A DNA stretch of 64,000 nucleotides, taken from assembly GCA_022790855.1 (NCBI GenBank), contig JAAVYA010000049.1, positions 1 to 64,000 on the forward strand, read 5' to 3'. This DNA comes from Lachnospiraceae bacterium (GTDB taxonomy: Bacteria; Bacillota; Clostridia; Lachnospirales; Lachnospiraceae). The translations under genes were made by a program, and so were the position numbers. Shown here piece after piece: positions 47,071-55,627 of this stretch. How positions within the stretch are numbered: position 1 is the first letter of the stretch; every line of letters begins with the position of its first letter. Below the pieces are notes generated by a model. It did no database searches. It had not been told where the DNA came from and saw nothing but the letters and a program-made list of their open reading frames with translations.

Positions 47071-47361
47071 TCAGGGAATATGGAGTAGCTTTGACAGATT
47101 GATTGTGAAGTCTTCGTGAATACATACTGGGATATCGTCCTCAAACCCATATTGATTTGATTTTTCATTTTTTTCTAAATCATATACGATGACGGAGTTT
47201 CGCTTTGGGTTTACAATCCAATATTCCCGGACTCCTGCGCTGCGGTATTTAAAAAGCTTTATGCCATAATCTTTTTGGGGATTTGAGGGGGATGTTACTT
47301 CAATGATCCAATCCGGGGCGCCGTTGCAGCCTTTTTCTGTGATTTTAGTTGTAAATTCCAA
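47071..47361 (-). pseudogene. C-terminal fragment of a Uma2 (DUF820) nuclease-like protein
   Basis: The 96-residue frame contains GCNGAPDWIIEVTSPSNPQK and VREYWIVNPKRNSVIVYDLE, the conserved core and end of Uma2 family PD-(D/E)XK proteins, which are normally about 190 residues. The N-terminal half is missing: the same frame can be followed a little further (to about 47400) but without family resemblance, and it runs into the TPP riboswitch region. The Asp and Glu of the nuclease core (DWIIEV) are still there. Probably non-functional. Confidence 0.65.
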
Positions 47362-47405
47362 AACACACTTGACATTGTCTGAAAAGTAAGATAAAGTAAA
47401 AAATG

Positions 47406-47486
47406 AATCAGGGGCGGCGAAAGCCTGAGAAAAACTTCGAGTTTAGTCCCTTATTACCTGATCCGGGTAATGCCGGCGTAGGGAGA
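47406..47486 (+). promoter_or_regulatory. TPP (THI-box) riboswitch
   Basis: The conserved parts of the thiamine pyrophosphate aptamer are visible in order: CAGGGGCGGC, CCTGAGA (about 47424-47430), CCCTTATTACCTGATC (about 47448-47463), GGGTAATGCCGGCGTAGGGA (to 47484). An intrinsic terminator follows at 47529-47555. Binding of TPP should favour the terminator and shut off the uptake operon downstream. Confidence 0.92.
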
Positions 47487-47528
47487 TTGTGTTTTCTATG
47501 AAGTTATATAAGGTAAACATAATGATAC

Positions 47529-47555
47529 CCTGCGTGAATATGCGCAGGTTTTTTT
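47529..47555 (+). terminator. Riboswitch-controlled intrinsic terminator
   Basis: CCTGCG / CGCAGG stem (47529-47534, 47543-47548) followed by seven T. It lies between the TPP aptamer and the first gene, as expected for transcription attenuation. Confidence 0.85.
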
Positions 47556-47642
47556 ATGCGCAGGCAGAAGCAGAATCGGTCGCTGCCTGTCCGCTCCCGG
47601 AAACAGTTATGAAACATGCATCTACACGAAAGGAGAACGATT

Positions 47643-47939
47643 ATGAATGCAAGCGTAGCAATCCAGGTACTGCCGGAGGCAGCCAATGAGGAAGAATTGA
47701 TCCGTATTGTGGACGAGGTGATCGCCTATATCAAAAGCACGGGCCTTAACTGTTCGGTAGGCCCATTTGAGACCACGATTGAGGGGGATTACGACCAGCT
47801 GATGGATATTGTCAAGGAATGCCAGCACATTGCCGTAAAAGCGGGTGCGCCTTATGTGGCATCTTATATCAAAGTCGTATACCGGCCCGAAGGAGATGTG
47901 CTGACCATTGAGAAAAAGATTACAAAACATCACCAGTAA
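47643..47939 (+). CDS. Thiamine-binding protein (MTH1187/YkoF-like)
   Basis: 98 residues from the ATG at 47643 with AAAGGAG upstream. The sequence (VAIQVLPEAANEEELIRIVD; VGPFETTIEGDYDQLMDIVK; AGAPYVASYIKVVYRPEG) is that of the small ferredoxin-like DUF77 family, some of whose members bind thiamine or its pyrimidine part in the cytoplasm. First gene after the TPP riboswitch. It overlaps the permease gene by 32 bases. Probably buffers or presents the imported pyrimidine; this is inferred from context. Confidence 0.85.
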   Translation: MNASVAIQVLPEAANEEELIRIVDEVIAYIKSTGLNCSVGPFETTIEGDYDQLMDIVKECQHIAVKAGAPYVASYIKVVYRPEGDVLTIEKKITKHHQ

Positions 47940-48681
47940 AGGAATCCCGGCGGCTGTCATTTTGGCGTTGCTTGCGATTTGGCAGCTTTTCAGCGGGGCG
48001 GGGGTGATTCCCAAATTCATGCTGCCTTCTCCCCTTGAGGTGGGGCAAGCCTTCTTTGGGGAGTTCCCTTTGCTGATGGAACATGCCAAAGCGACTTTGG
48101 CGGAAGCGTTTTTGGGCCTTCTTGGCGGAGTGATTCTGGCGTTTCTGGCGGCTTTGCTGATGGATTGGTTTCCTTATGTATATAAAGGAATGTATCCGAT
48201 CATTGTGCTGACCCAGACGATTCCCACCATTGCCATAGCGCCTCTTTTGGTGCTGTGGATGGGATATGAGATGGCGCCTAAGATTACGTTGATTGTCATT
48301 ACCACATTTTTTCCCATTACCATTGGCCTTTTGGACGGATTTCGCAGCGGAGATCCAGATGCGGCGGATTTGTTCAAAGCCATGGGAGCTTCCAAATGGC
48401 AGATCTTTCGCTACATGAAGCTGCCGGGAAGCTTAGGGCATTTTTTTGCAGGGCTGCGGGTGTCGGCGGCTTACTCTATTGTGGGGGCGGTTATATCAGA
48501 GTGGCTGGGAGGTTATTACGGCCTGGGAGTTTATATGGTGCGTGTGAAAAAATCCTATTCCTTTGACAAAATGTTTGCCGTGATTTTCTTGATATCAGCG
48601 ATTAGTCTGCTTCTCATGTGGCTGGTGGACTTGTTTCAGAAGCTTGTCATGCCCTGGGAGCGGGTGAAGGAGGAGAAATGA
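47908..48681 (+). CDS. thiX: ABC transporter permease for a thiamine precursor (ThiX-like)
   Basis: 257 residues from a TTG at 47908, inside the end of the previous gene. About six membrane helices and the permease EAA-type loop (DLFKAMGASKWQIFRYMKLP) that contacts the ATPase. Related to the SsuC/TauC-type permeases used by nitrate, taurine and pyrimidine importers. The neighbours (NMT1-like binding protein and ATPase) and the riboswitch point to uptake of hydroxymethylpyrimidine or formylaminopyrimidine. The stop overlaps the start of the lipoprotein gene (ATGA). Confidence 0.85.
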   Translation: MRKRLQNITSKGIPAAVILALLAIWQLFSGAGVIPKFMLPSPLEVGQAFFGEFPLLMEHAKATLAEAFLGLLGGVILAFLAALLMDWFPYVYKGMYPIIVLTQTIPTIAIAPLLVLWMGYEMAPKITLIVITTFFPITIGLLDGFRSGDPDAADLFKAMGASKWQIFRYMKLPGSLGHFFAGLRVSAAYSIVGAVISEWLGGYYGLGVYMVRVKKSYSFDKMFAVIFLISAISLLLMWLVDLFQKLVMPWERVKEEK

Positions 48682-49778
48682 AAAAGAGAATAAGTATACT
48701 ACTGTTAGGAGCTGCTGCGGCCTTGTGCCTTACAGCCTGTGGGGATTCTGGCGGGCCAGGCCAGGAGCAGAATTCAGGGCAGGAGGCTCCTCAGGAGCCG
48801 AACGGTGATAAGTCTGCCGCTCAGGAAAATTCAGAAAAGGACAATGAGGCAGCTTCAGAGGAACCAGGAAGCAGTGAGAACACAAAGATTACCTTTGTTT
48901 TGGACTGGACCCCCAATACGAATCATACGGGAGTTTATGTGGCCCAGGCGAAGGGATATTTTGAAGAAGCCGGGCTGGAGGTGGAGATTATCCAGCCTCC
49001 GGAGGACGGCGCTACGTTATTGGTAGCCGGCGGCGGAGCCCAGTTCGGCGTAGACTTTCAGGATAGCCTGGCTCCGGCCTTTGCCGGCGGCAATCCGCTT
49101 CCGGTGACGGCGGTAGCCGGAATTATCCAGCATAATACGTCAGGGTTGGTGTCCCTCAAAGAACAGGGGATTGACAGCCCAAAAAAGATGGAGGGCCATA
49201 CGTATGCGACCTGGAACCTGGATACGGAGCAGGCCATTTTGAAGTATGTGATGGAACAGGACGGCGGGGATTTTTCCAAACTGGATATGATTCCAAGTAC
49301 CGTGTCGGATGTGGTTACCGCCCTTGGGACGGATGTGGATTTGGTATGGATCTATTATGCCTGGGACGGGGTTGCCACCCAGGTAAAAGGGATGGAGACA
49401 AATTACATCAGTTTTGCGGATTTAGACGAGGCGCTGGATTACTACAGCCCGGTGATCATTGCCAATAATGACTTTCTAAAGCAAAATCCCGATCAGGCCA
49501 AAGCGTTTCTTGCCGCAGTAAAAAAAGGATATGAATTTGCCATAGCCAGTCCCCAGGAAGCGGCCCAGATTCTCTGCGAGGCTGTGCCTGAACTGGATCA
49601 GGAGATGGTATTGGAAAGCCAGAAGTGGCTGGCAGATCAGTATCAGGCGGACGCTTCAAGCTGGGGTGTGATCGACGGCGCCCGTTGGGACGGTTTTTAC
49701 CGGTGGCTGTTCGACAACGGTGTGATGGATGAGGAGATTCCCCAGGGAACGGGATACTCCAATGAATACTTAGAGTAA
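48678..49778 (+). CDS. thiY: NMT1/THI5-like substrate-binding lipoprotein (ThiY-like)
   Basis: 366 residues. A lipoprotein signal peptide ends in LTAC, so the mature protein is lipid-anchored on the outer face of the membrane. A Gln/Glu/Ser-rich linker (about 22-60) precedes the NMT1-type binding domain: FVLDWTPNTNHTGVYVAQAK (typical of ThiY), DFQDSLAPAF, and a later DLVWIYYAWDG. It captures a thiamine pyrimidine precursor and delivers it to the permease before it. ATGA overlap with thiX, good GGAGG site. Confidence 0.9.
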   Translation: MKKRISILLLGAAAALCLTACGDSGGPGQEQNSGQEAPQEPNGDKSAAQENSEKDNEAASEEPGSSENTKITFVLDWTPNTNHTGVYVAQAKGYFEEAGLEVEIIQPPEDGATLLVAGGGAQFGVDFQDSLAPAFAGGNPLPVTAVAGIIQHNTSGLVSLKEQGIDSPKKMEGHTYATWNLDTEQAILKYVMEQDGGDFSKLDMIPSTVSDVVTALGTDVDLVWIYYAWDGVATQVKGMETNYISFADLDEALDYYSPVIIANNDFLKQNPDQAKAFLAAVKKGYEFAIASPQEAAQILCEAVPELDQEMVLESQKWLADQYQADASSWGVIDGARWDGFYRWLFDNGVMDEEIPQGTGYSNEYLE

Positions 49779-49822
49779 AAAGGAACGTGGATTTTTCCGA
49801 AGGCGGGAGGAGAAGACAGGGC

Positions 49823-50569
49823 ATGGAATCATCAGTTGTTTTAAAGGCGGAGCATATCACCCATCGCTATGAAAAGAACAATATCATAGAAGACATCAGC
49901 CTGTATTTGAACCAGGGGGAGATTGTGGGACTTCTGGGGGTCAGCGGCGTGGGTAAGACAACCTTATTCCATGTCCTGTCCGGGCTCCTTACCCCCATCC
50001 AGGGGCAGATTCTATTGGAAGGGCAGGATATCACCGGAACGTCTGGTCATATCAGCTATATGCTGCAAAAGGATCTGCTGCTTCCCTACGCTACCATCCT
50101 GGATAATATCAGTATGCCAAGGCGGTTGAAGGGAATTTCCAAAAAGGAGGCCAGAAAGGAAGCAGAGGCTCTTCTGGAGGAGTTTGGCTTAGCGGGCTGC
50201 GGGGGAAAATATCCTTCTCAGCTTTCCGGGGGTATGCGCCAGCGGGCGGCGCTTATGCGGACGTATCTTTTTTCCGGGCGGGTAGCGCTCTTGGATGAGC
50301 CTTTCAGCGCATTGGACGCCATTACCAAAGGAGAGATCCACCAGTGGTATTTGAACGTGATGGAGAATATCCGGCTGTCCACCATATTTATTACCCATGA
50401 TATTGACGAGGCGATCCTGCTTTCCGACCGGATTTATATGATGTCAGGAAAGCCGGGTCATATTACGGCGGAGCTTGCCATAAAAAGACCCAGGCCCAGG
50501 GGGCGGGAATATGTGCTGACCGGGGAATTTTTGGAATATAAGAGGAAAATACTTGAGATGCTGAAGTGA
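49823..50569 (+). CDS. thiZ: ABC transporter ATPase for a thiamine precursor (ThiZ-like)
   Basis: 248 residues from the ATG at 49823 with GGGAGGAG upstream; an earlier in-frame ATG (49787) lacks a site. Walker A GVSGVGKTT, Q-loop MLQKDLLLPYATILDN, signature LSGGMRQRAALMRT, Walker B VALLDEPFSALDA and switch FITHDIDEAI are complete. It powers the importer with the preceding permease and binding protein. Last gene of the riboswitch operon. Confidence 0.9.
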   Translation: MESSVVLKAEHITHRYEKNNIIEDISLYLNQGEIVGLLGVSGVGKTTLFHVLSGLLTPIQGQILLEGQDITGTSGHISYMLQKDLLLPYATILDNISMPRRLKGISKKEARKEAEALLEEFGLAGCGGKYPSQLSGGMRQRAALMRTYLFSGRVALLDEPFSALDAITKGEIHQWYLNVMENIRLSTIFITHDIDEAILLSDRIYMMSGKPGHITAELAIKRPRPRGREYVLTGEFLEYKRKILEMLK

Positions 50570-50631
50570 CAGTTGGGAAAGGCCGGGGCTGTTGCTTTGG
50601 CATCTCTTTTCCATTGCATAAAAGGCGGATA

Positions 50632-50660
50632 TTGTCAACTCCATGGAAATATGATACACT
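50632..50660 (+). promoter_or_regulatory. Promoter of the HAD phosphatase gene
   Basis: TTGTCA (50632-50637), 17 bases, TACACT (50655-50660), 66 bases before the start codon, separating this gene from the thiamine operon. Confidence 0.55.
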
Positions 50661-50725
50661 TAAGAGCGTATGTACGGCGGCAGTTTTGATTGACTGAAAT
50701 AGCTGCCATAATTTGGAGGATACCT

Positions 50726-51373
50726 ATGAAAAAAGTAATCTTATTTGATCTTGACGGAACCATCATTGATTCTCAGGAGGGAGTTACGAAATGTGTCCAA
50801 TATGCCCTGGCCCACTTTGGAATCTGGGAGGAGGATTTGGAAAAGCTCAGGGTGTTTATCGGGCCGCCTCTGCGGGGACAATTCCGAAAGCTGTATGGAT
50901 TTACGCCGGAGCAGGCGGAAGAGGCTGTGAAGGTATACCGGGAACGTTATGTCAAAAAAGGAATGTATGAATGCAGGCTGTATCCATATGTCAAAGAAAT
51001 TTTGGAGCATCTTCGGCAGAAGGGATATTTGCTGGCCCTGGCTTCCTCCAAAAATGAATCGGCTTGTATTGGGATTTTAGAGCATTTTGGGATTGATACA
51101 TACTTCGACTTGATCGGAGGGGCCACGGACGATGGAAAGATCAGCGAGAAAGCAGATGTGTTGAAGCTGGTGATGGAACGCATGGGATATCCTGACCTAG
51201 AAGACTATATTCTCATTGGCGACACCAGGTTTGACGTGTTAGGAGCCAAGGCTGTGGGAATGGATTGCATCGGCGTTACCTATGGATTCGGTTCCAGAGA
51301 AGAATTGAAGGAGGCAGGAGCCGGGGAGATTTTTGCTTCCTTACAGGAGGTGGAAGCATATTTTGAAGCATAA
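50726..51373 (+). CDS. HAD superfamily phosphatase (PGP/Gph-like)
   Basis: 215 residues from the ATG at 50726 (TTGGAGG upstream). HAD motif I DLDGTIIDS with the nucleophile Asp, a helical cap, motif II (ALASSKN), Lys and motif IV GDTRFDVLGAKAVGM. Resembles phosphoglycolate phosphatase and related sugar-phosphate or nucleotide phosphatases. Substrate not determined by sequence. Its last bases overlap the start of the CPBP gene. Confidence 0.88.
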   Translation: MKKVILFDLDGTIIDSQEGVTKCVQYALAHFGIWEEDLEKLRVFIGPPLRGQFRKLYGFTPEQAEEAVKVYRERYVKKGMYECRLYPYVKEILEHLRQKGYLLALASSKNESACIGILEHFGIDTYFDLIGGATDDGKISEKADVLKLVMERMGYPDLEDYILIGDTRFDVLGAKAVGMDCIGVTYGFGSREELKEAGAGEIFASLQEVEAYFEA

Positions 51374-52187
51374 TTCATTTTTGAAAATCTGGGATATCGC
51401 ATATCCGGTGCTTCTATATTATGTAGTGTCTAATATTATAATGTCTCTGGCCGTTTTGGCCCTTGGGATTACGGAAATAAATTATGCAGCCAACTATACC
51501 ATGCTCCAAACGATGGCGGCGGCTGTTTCTCTTCCGGTTCTGTATCGTTTTTATCGAAAGGATCAGTTGCTTTTTACCGTGTTCCATCAAAGGACAGGCA
51601 ATGCTTTCAAAGCGACCTCGCGCCGTCAAAAGCTTGTTTTTGGGCTTTTGGTGTTTCTGTGCGGCGCCCTGTCCGGGCTGGTGCTGAATCATTTGATTGG
51701 CGCCATAGGGCTGGAAGGAATGTCGCCCGGTTATCAGAATGTGACGGCTCATTTTTTTGCCGGAGACATCTTTTTTGAAGTACTAGGAGTTGGTATTCTG
51801 GTTCCGGTTGTGGAAGAGCTTTTGTATCGGGGCATTGTATATGGAAGGCTTTCAGATTGGGTTGGGATTCCTAAGGCTGCCGTGATATCCACCTTGATTT
51901 TCGGCGGGCTGCATATGAACGTGGTGCAGCTTTTGTATGCGGGTCTGATGGGACTGCTTTTGATATTTTTTCTGGAGAAAACCCATAATTTGTATGGAGC
52001 CGTTCTGGGGCATATAGGGGCGAACCTATTGACCGTGCTGCGGGTGGAGACGGGCTGTTTGGATTGGATGGAAAGAAGCCCGGTCGTCTTTTGGGGCTGC
52101 ACCATGGGAATGGCGGCTGTAAGCCTGGGGATCATCGGATTCCTGCAAGGGAAGCTTTGGGCCAAAGAACAGAAAGAGCAGGAATAA
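51363..52187 (+). CDS. CPBP family intramembrane metalloprotease
   Basis: About 274 residues from a TTG at 51363 (GGAGGTGG nine bases upstream), overlapping the HAD stop; a TTG at 51333 would lack a good site. Eight or so membrane helices with the catalytic motifs of the Rce1/CPBP family: EELLYRGIVYGRL (Glu-Glu and Arg) and FGGLHM (His), plus GHIGANLL. Such proteases act inside the membrane, often on signalling peptides or in self-immunity to bacteriocins. Partner unknown. Confidence 0.82.
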   Translation: MKHNSFLKIWDIAYPVLLYYVVSNIIMSLAVLALGITEINYAANYTMLQTMAAAVSLPVLYRFYRKDQLLFTVFHQRTGNAFKATSRRQKLVFGLLVFLCGALSGLVLNHLIGAIGLEGMSPGYQNVTAHFFAGDIFFEVLGVGILVPVVEELLYRGIVYGRLSDWVGIPKAAVISTLIFGGLHMNVVQLLYAGLMGLLLIFFLEKTHNLYGAVLGHIGANLLTVLRVETGCLDWMERSPVVFWGCTMGMAAVSLGIIGFLQGKLWAKEQKEQE

Positions 52188-52245
52188 AAACTACTTCCCA
52201 AATTTATGTGAGGCATGGTTTTCATGAAAAAGAGGAGGAATAGAT

Positions 52246-53379
52246 ATGGTTTATAAGGAGTTTCAGGATTTAAAATTGTCTGCCTTAGGTATGGGCGCCA
52301 TGCGCCTTCCGGTTGTGGACGGGGATGACGCCAGGATTGATGAAGAAAAGGCGGCAAAGATGGTGGATTATGCTATGGCCCATGGAATTAACTATTATGA
52401 TACCGCCTGGGGCTATCATAACGGCAATTCCGAGCTGGTCATGGGAAAGTCCCTTAAAAAGCATCCCAGAGAGAGCTATTACCTTGCCACCAAGTTCCCG
52501 GGATACGACCTTTCCAATATGGACAAGGTGGAAGAGATTTTTGAAAAACAGTTGGAAAAATGCCAGGTGGACTATTTTGATTTTTATTTGTTCCACAATG
52601 TCTGCGAGATGAATATTGACGCATATCTGGATCCCGCCCACGGCATTTACGAGTACCTGAAGAAGCAGAAAGAAAACGGCCGGATCCGTCATTTGGGATT
52701 TTCCGCCCACGGAAGCTGTGAAGTAATGAAACGCTTTTTGGATGCATATGGAGAATCCATGGAGTTTTGCCAGATTCAGTTAAACTGGCTGGATTATACG
52801 TTCCAGGATGCGAAAGGAAAATTGGAGCTTTTAAAAGAGCATCAAATTCCGGTTTGGGTGATGGAGCCTCTGCGGGGCGGGAAGCTGGCGGCTCTGCCCA
52901 AAGATCAGGAGGAAGCTTTACGCGCTCTGCGGCCGGATGAGACGGTTCCGGCTTGGGCGTTTAGTTTTCTGCAATCCATCCCGGAGGTGGTGGTAACCTT
53001 GTCCGGTATGTCCAATTATGAACAGCTTCAGGAGAATATCAAGACCTTTGCATCAGAAAAACCTTTGAATCAGCAGGAGATGGAAGGGCTGTTATCCGCA
53101 GCTTCTGCTATGCTTGAAAAAAATATCCTGCCTTGTACGGCTTGCCATTATTGTGTCAGCCATTGTCCCCAGGGGCTTGATATTCCGGGGCTGTTGGAAT
53201 TATACAACGAACATTCCTTCACCGGCGGCGGGTTTATCGCGCCTATGGCTCTGATGGCGGTTCCAAAAGAGAAGCATCCCAACGCCTGCATTGGCTGCAG
53301 AAGCTGTGAGGCAGTTTGTCCCCAGCAGATAAAGATATCGGAAGCAATGTCTGATTTTGCAGGAAAACTGGGATCCTAA
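52246..53379 (+). CDS. Aldo/keto reductase with C-terminal 4Fe-4S ferredoxin domain
   Basis: 377 residues. The N-terminal TIM barrel has the AKR motifs (GMGAMRLP; GINYYDTAWGYHNGNSE with Asp/Tyr; a Lys in LATKFPG; HLGFSAHG). From about residue 300 two ferredoxin-type clusters follow, CTACHYCVSHCPQG and CIGCRSCEAVCPQQ. This fusion is common in anaerobic Clostridia and suggests electron delivery to or from the barrel through iron-sulfur centres. The substrate is unknown. The LytTR regulator starts five bases after its stop, so the two are probably co-transcribed. Confidence 0.9.
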   Translation: MVYKEFQDLKLSALGMGAMRLPVVDGDDARIDEEKAAKMVDYAMAHGINYYDTAWGYHNGNSELVMGKSLKKHPRESYYLATKFPGYDLSNMDKVEEIFEKQLEKCQVDYFDFYLFHNVCEMNIDAYLDPAHGIYEYLKKQKENGRIRHLGFSAHGSCEVMKRFLDAYGESMEFCQIQLNWLDYTFQDAKGKLELLKEHQIPVWVMEPLRGGKLAALPKDQEEALRALRPDETVPAWAFSFLQSIPEVVVTLSGMSNYEQLQENIKTFASEKPLNQQEMEGLLSAASAMLEKNILPCTACHYCVSHCPQGLDIPGLLELYNEHSFTGGGFIAPMALMAVPKEKHPNACIGCRSCEAVCPQQIKISEAMSDFAGKLGS

Positions 53380-53384
53380 AAGGT

Positions 53385-54140
53385 GTGAATGAATTGTACG
53401 TAATAGCGTTATGTGAGGATGAGGAAAAAGAGAGGGATCGGATAGAAGCTCTTCTGGTAAACTATCAAACAAGATCCCAAACGGCGGAATATGAGATTTT
53501 GCGGTTCTCCAATGGGGAGGGATTGCTGAAGCATATTCGGGAAGAAGTATATATGCCGGATCTCCTTCTTTTGGACATTTTTATGTCCGGGAAGTCCGGC
53601 ATAGAGACAGCAGAAGAAATCCGGGCATTGGGCGGGGATATGCCCATTGTATTTTTGACTACGTCTACGGAATATGCATTGCGGGCTTATGGCGTGGATG
53701 CGATTCAATATTTGGTAAAGCCCTTGGAGCAGGAGCGCTTTTTTCATGCCATGGATGCTGCAATGGGACAGATCTGCAGAAAAAAAGACAGCAAGATTGT
53801 AATCAAGACGGTAGGAGGAGTACGCCAAATACAGTTGGACCATATCGTATACTGCGAGTCCCAGAAAAATTATCAGGCGTTTCATTTGGCCCAGGTAGAA
53901 TATAAGGCCCGTATGACCGGGGAAAAGTTGTGGGAAACGCTGGAAAAATACCCTCAATTTGGGAGGTGCGGACGTTCCTATATCCTGAATATGGATCATG
54001 TGGTGTCCGTAGAACGGGAAGAGATTGTCCTGGATAATGGAAGTACCGTTTATATCCCCCGGAATAAAGCTGCGGAATTTAAAAAAAGATATTTTGCTTA
54101 TTATTTTGATCACAGTGATGAGGAAGGAATCAATATATAA
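53385..54140 (+). CDS. LytTR response regulator
   Basis: 251 residues from the GTG at 53385, or 248 from a TTG at 53394, which fits the AAAAGG site better. Receiver domain: ALCEDEEKE (acidic pocket), phosphoacceptor Asp in LLLLDIFMSG, FLTTST and YLVKPL lysine. LytTR DNA-binding domain from about 140: IVYCESQKNYQAFHL, CGRSYILNMDHVVSVEREEI. Regulators of this class (AgrA, VirR) bind pairs of imperfect repeats. A cognate GHKL kinase follows after a terminator. Targets unknown; peptide-pheromone or bacteriocin control is usual for the family. Confidence 0.88.
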   Translation: MNELYVIALCEDEEKERDRIEALLVNYQTRSQTAEYEILRFSNGEGLLKHIREEVYMPDLLLLDIFMSGKSGIETAEEIRALGGDMPIVFLTTSTEYALRAYGVDAIQYLVKPLEQERFFHAMDAAMGQICRKKDSKIVIKTVGGVRQIQLDHIVYCESQKNYQAFHLAQVEYKARMTGEKLWETLEKYPQFGRCGRSYILNMDHVVSVEREEIVLDNGSTVYIPRNKAAEFKKRYFAYYFDHSDEEGINI

Positions 54141-54171
54141 AAGGATTGGTATATATCGTTCAGCTATATGG

Positions 54172-54208
54172 AAAAAAGACCTGTTCCCTTTCGGGAGGGT
54201 CTTTTTTT
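54172..54208 (+). terminator. Intrinsic terminator after the LytTR regulator
   Basis: AAAAAAGACC..TCCC / GGGA..GGTCTTTTTTT hairpin with a TTTC loop at 54172-54208, about 30 bases after the regulator stop. It separates the regulator from the kinase gene, which has its own ribosome-binding site about 80 bases later. Confidence 0.85.
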
Positions 54209-54296
54209 GTCCCTGAAAAAATAGGAAATATCCCATTCGGTAGCAATTTTTTGTCGGAAATGGTATAGTAAATAAAATTTAAGGAGGGTGAGTGTG

Positions 54297-55592
54297 ATGT
54301 TAGGAGGCTCCTTTTGGGTGGCGCTTTTGCGCAATATGATCAGTATAGGTCTGATGCTGTCATTTTTTTTGATGTTGGACCGCCCCAGATTTTCCATGAA
54401 AAAGACAATTTGGTGCTATGTGGCTTTTGGCGTTTTTTTGCTTGTCTCTTACAGCGCATGGTATTTCTTCTCGAATGCCAGCTTTGTCCAATATGCGGCT
54501 TTTTCAGCTCTTCCGGTGGTGGGAATTTTTTGCAGCCTTATGAGCAGCGAGGTTCTGTATTTGTCCCTGTATAAAATGGCCTTGGCATTTTATTTGTTTT
54601 CCGTTTGCTCTTTTTGCGGAGTAGATGCGGCCCGGTGGGCATTTGGAGGAAATATATGGGTTGACATTCTGGTACGGCTGATTTGCCTTGTAATAATTCT
54701 CATATTTACATGGAAAAAGTTTCGGAAGCAATTTCTTGGAGGGGTGGATTATCTGATTGAGGAAATGGATTTGTTCAGCGCCGTCACTCTTTTTGTATCC
54801 ATTATGTTGGGGGCAATTATGGCTTACTGGCCTAATCTCCAGGGCTTTTCCGTATTTAATATGGTCCGGGCGTTTTTGATTTTATTTATGGCGGGGGTTC
54901 TGCAGTATGCCATTCTTCATCTATATATCCATTTAGGCCAGGAACATTATATCCAGGCCCAAAAGGAGCTTTTGGAAGTCAATGAACAGCTTTTGCAGCG
55001 CCAGATGGAACTGATGCGGGAATCGGAAAAGGAGGCGGCCAGGATCCGCCATGATGTACGTCATCATATTATGCTGATTCGGGAATACGTCAGGAAGGGA
55101 GAGATGGATCAGCTTCTTAGTTATCTGGAACAATATGGGGATGATGTGGAACACAGGAGTGTGAAAGATATCTGCCAAAACCAGACGGTCAACAGCATTT
55201 TATCTGCCTATGCAAGAAAAGCAAAAAGCCAGGGCATACGAGTTACCATGGATGTAAAAGTGGCGGAAGGATTGCAGATCCGGGAGACCGATTGGGTGGC
55301 TATGCTGGCCAATGTGTTTGAAAACGCCATTCATGGATGTACCTGCTCCGGGGTTTCCCAACAGGAGATTCATATTTATATAGCGCAAAAGGGGAATAAG
55401 GTGGTAATTCAATGCCGCAATACTAGCGCCGATGACGTGATTTTTTACGGAGGACTGCCCCAATCGGATAAAGGAGGGGGCTTAGGGGTATTCAGTATCC
55501 GAAAGGCGGCTTCCAGATATGGCGGCGAAACGGATTTTGTCGTGGAGGATGGAATGTTTCTTACCAGAATTTTGTTGAACCTTCCTTCATGA
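54297..55592 (+). CDS. GHKL sensor histidine kinase (AgrC-like)
   Basis: 431 residues from the ATG at 54297 with AGGAGGG eight bases upstream; a GTG at 54288 lies inside that site. Six membrane helices (about 1-215), a coiled coil (about 220-255) and the phosphoacceptor region EKEAARIRHDVRHHIMLIRE, whose first His is the likely phosphorylation site. The ATPase part has the N-box NVFENAIHG and a G-box GGGLGVFSI. This arrangement, without a PAS domain, is that of AgrC/LytS-like pheromone sensors. It is the natural partner of the LytTR regulator before it. Confidence 0.87.
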   Translation: MLGGSFWVALLRNMISIGLMLSFFLMLDRPRFSMKKTIWCYVAFGVFLLVSYSAWYFFSNASFVQYAAFSALPVVGIFCSLMSSEVLYLSLYKMALAFYLFSVCSFCGVDAARWAFGGNIWVDILVRLICLVIILIFTWKKFRKQFLGGVDYLIEEMDLFSAVTLFVSIMLGAIMAYWPNLQGFSVFNMVRAFLILFMAGVLQYAILHLYIHLGQEHYIQAQKELLEVNEQLLQRQMELMRESEKEAARIRHDVRHHIMLIREYVRKGEMDQLLSYLEQYGDDVEHRSVKDICQNQTVNSILSAYARKAKSQGIRVTMDVKVAEGLQIRETDWVAMLANVFENAIHGCTCSGVSQQEIHIYIAQKGNKVVIQCRNTSADDVIFYGGLPQSDKGGGLGVFSIRKAASRYGGETDFVVEDGMFLTRILLNLPS

Positions 55593-55627
55593 CGGCTGCT
55601 TCAGAAGAAAAGAAGTGAGGTGGGATC

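Noticed and set aside
47489-47689. 66-residue frame starting in the TPP riboswitch region
   Set aside because: It crosses the intrinsic terminator and overlaps the thiamine-binding gene in another frame; it is leader sequence.
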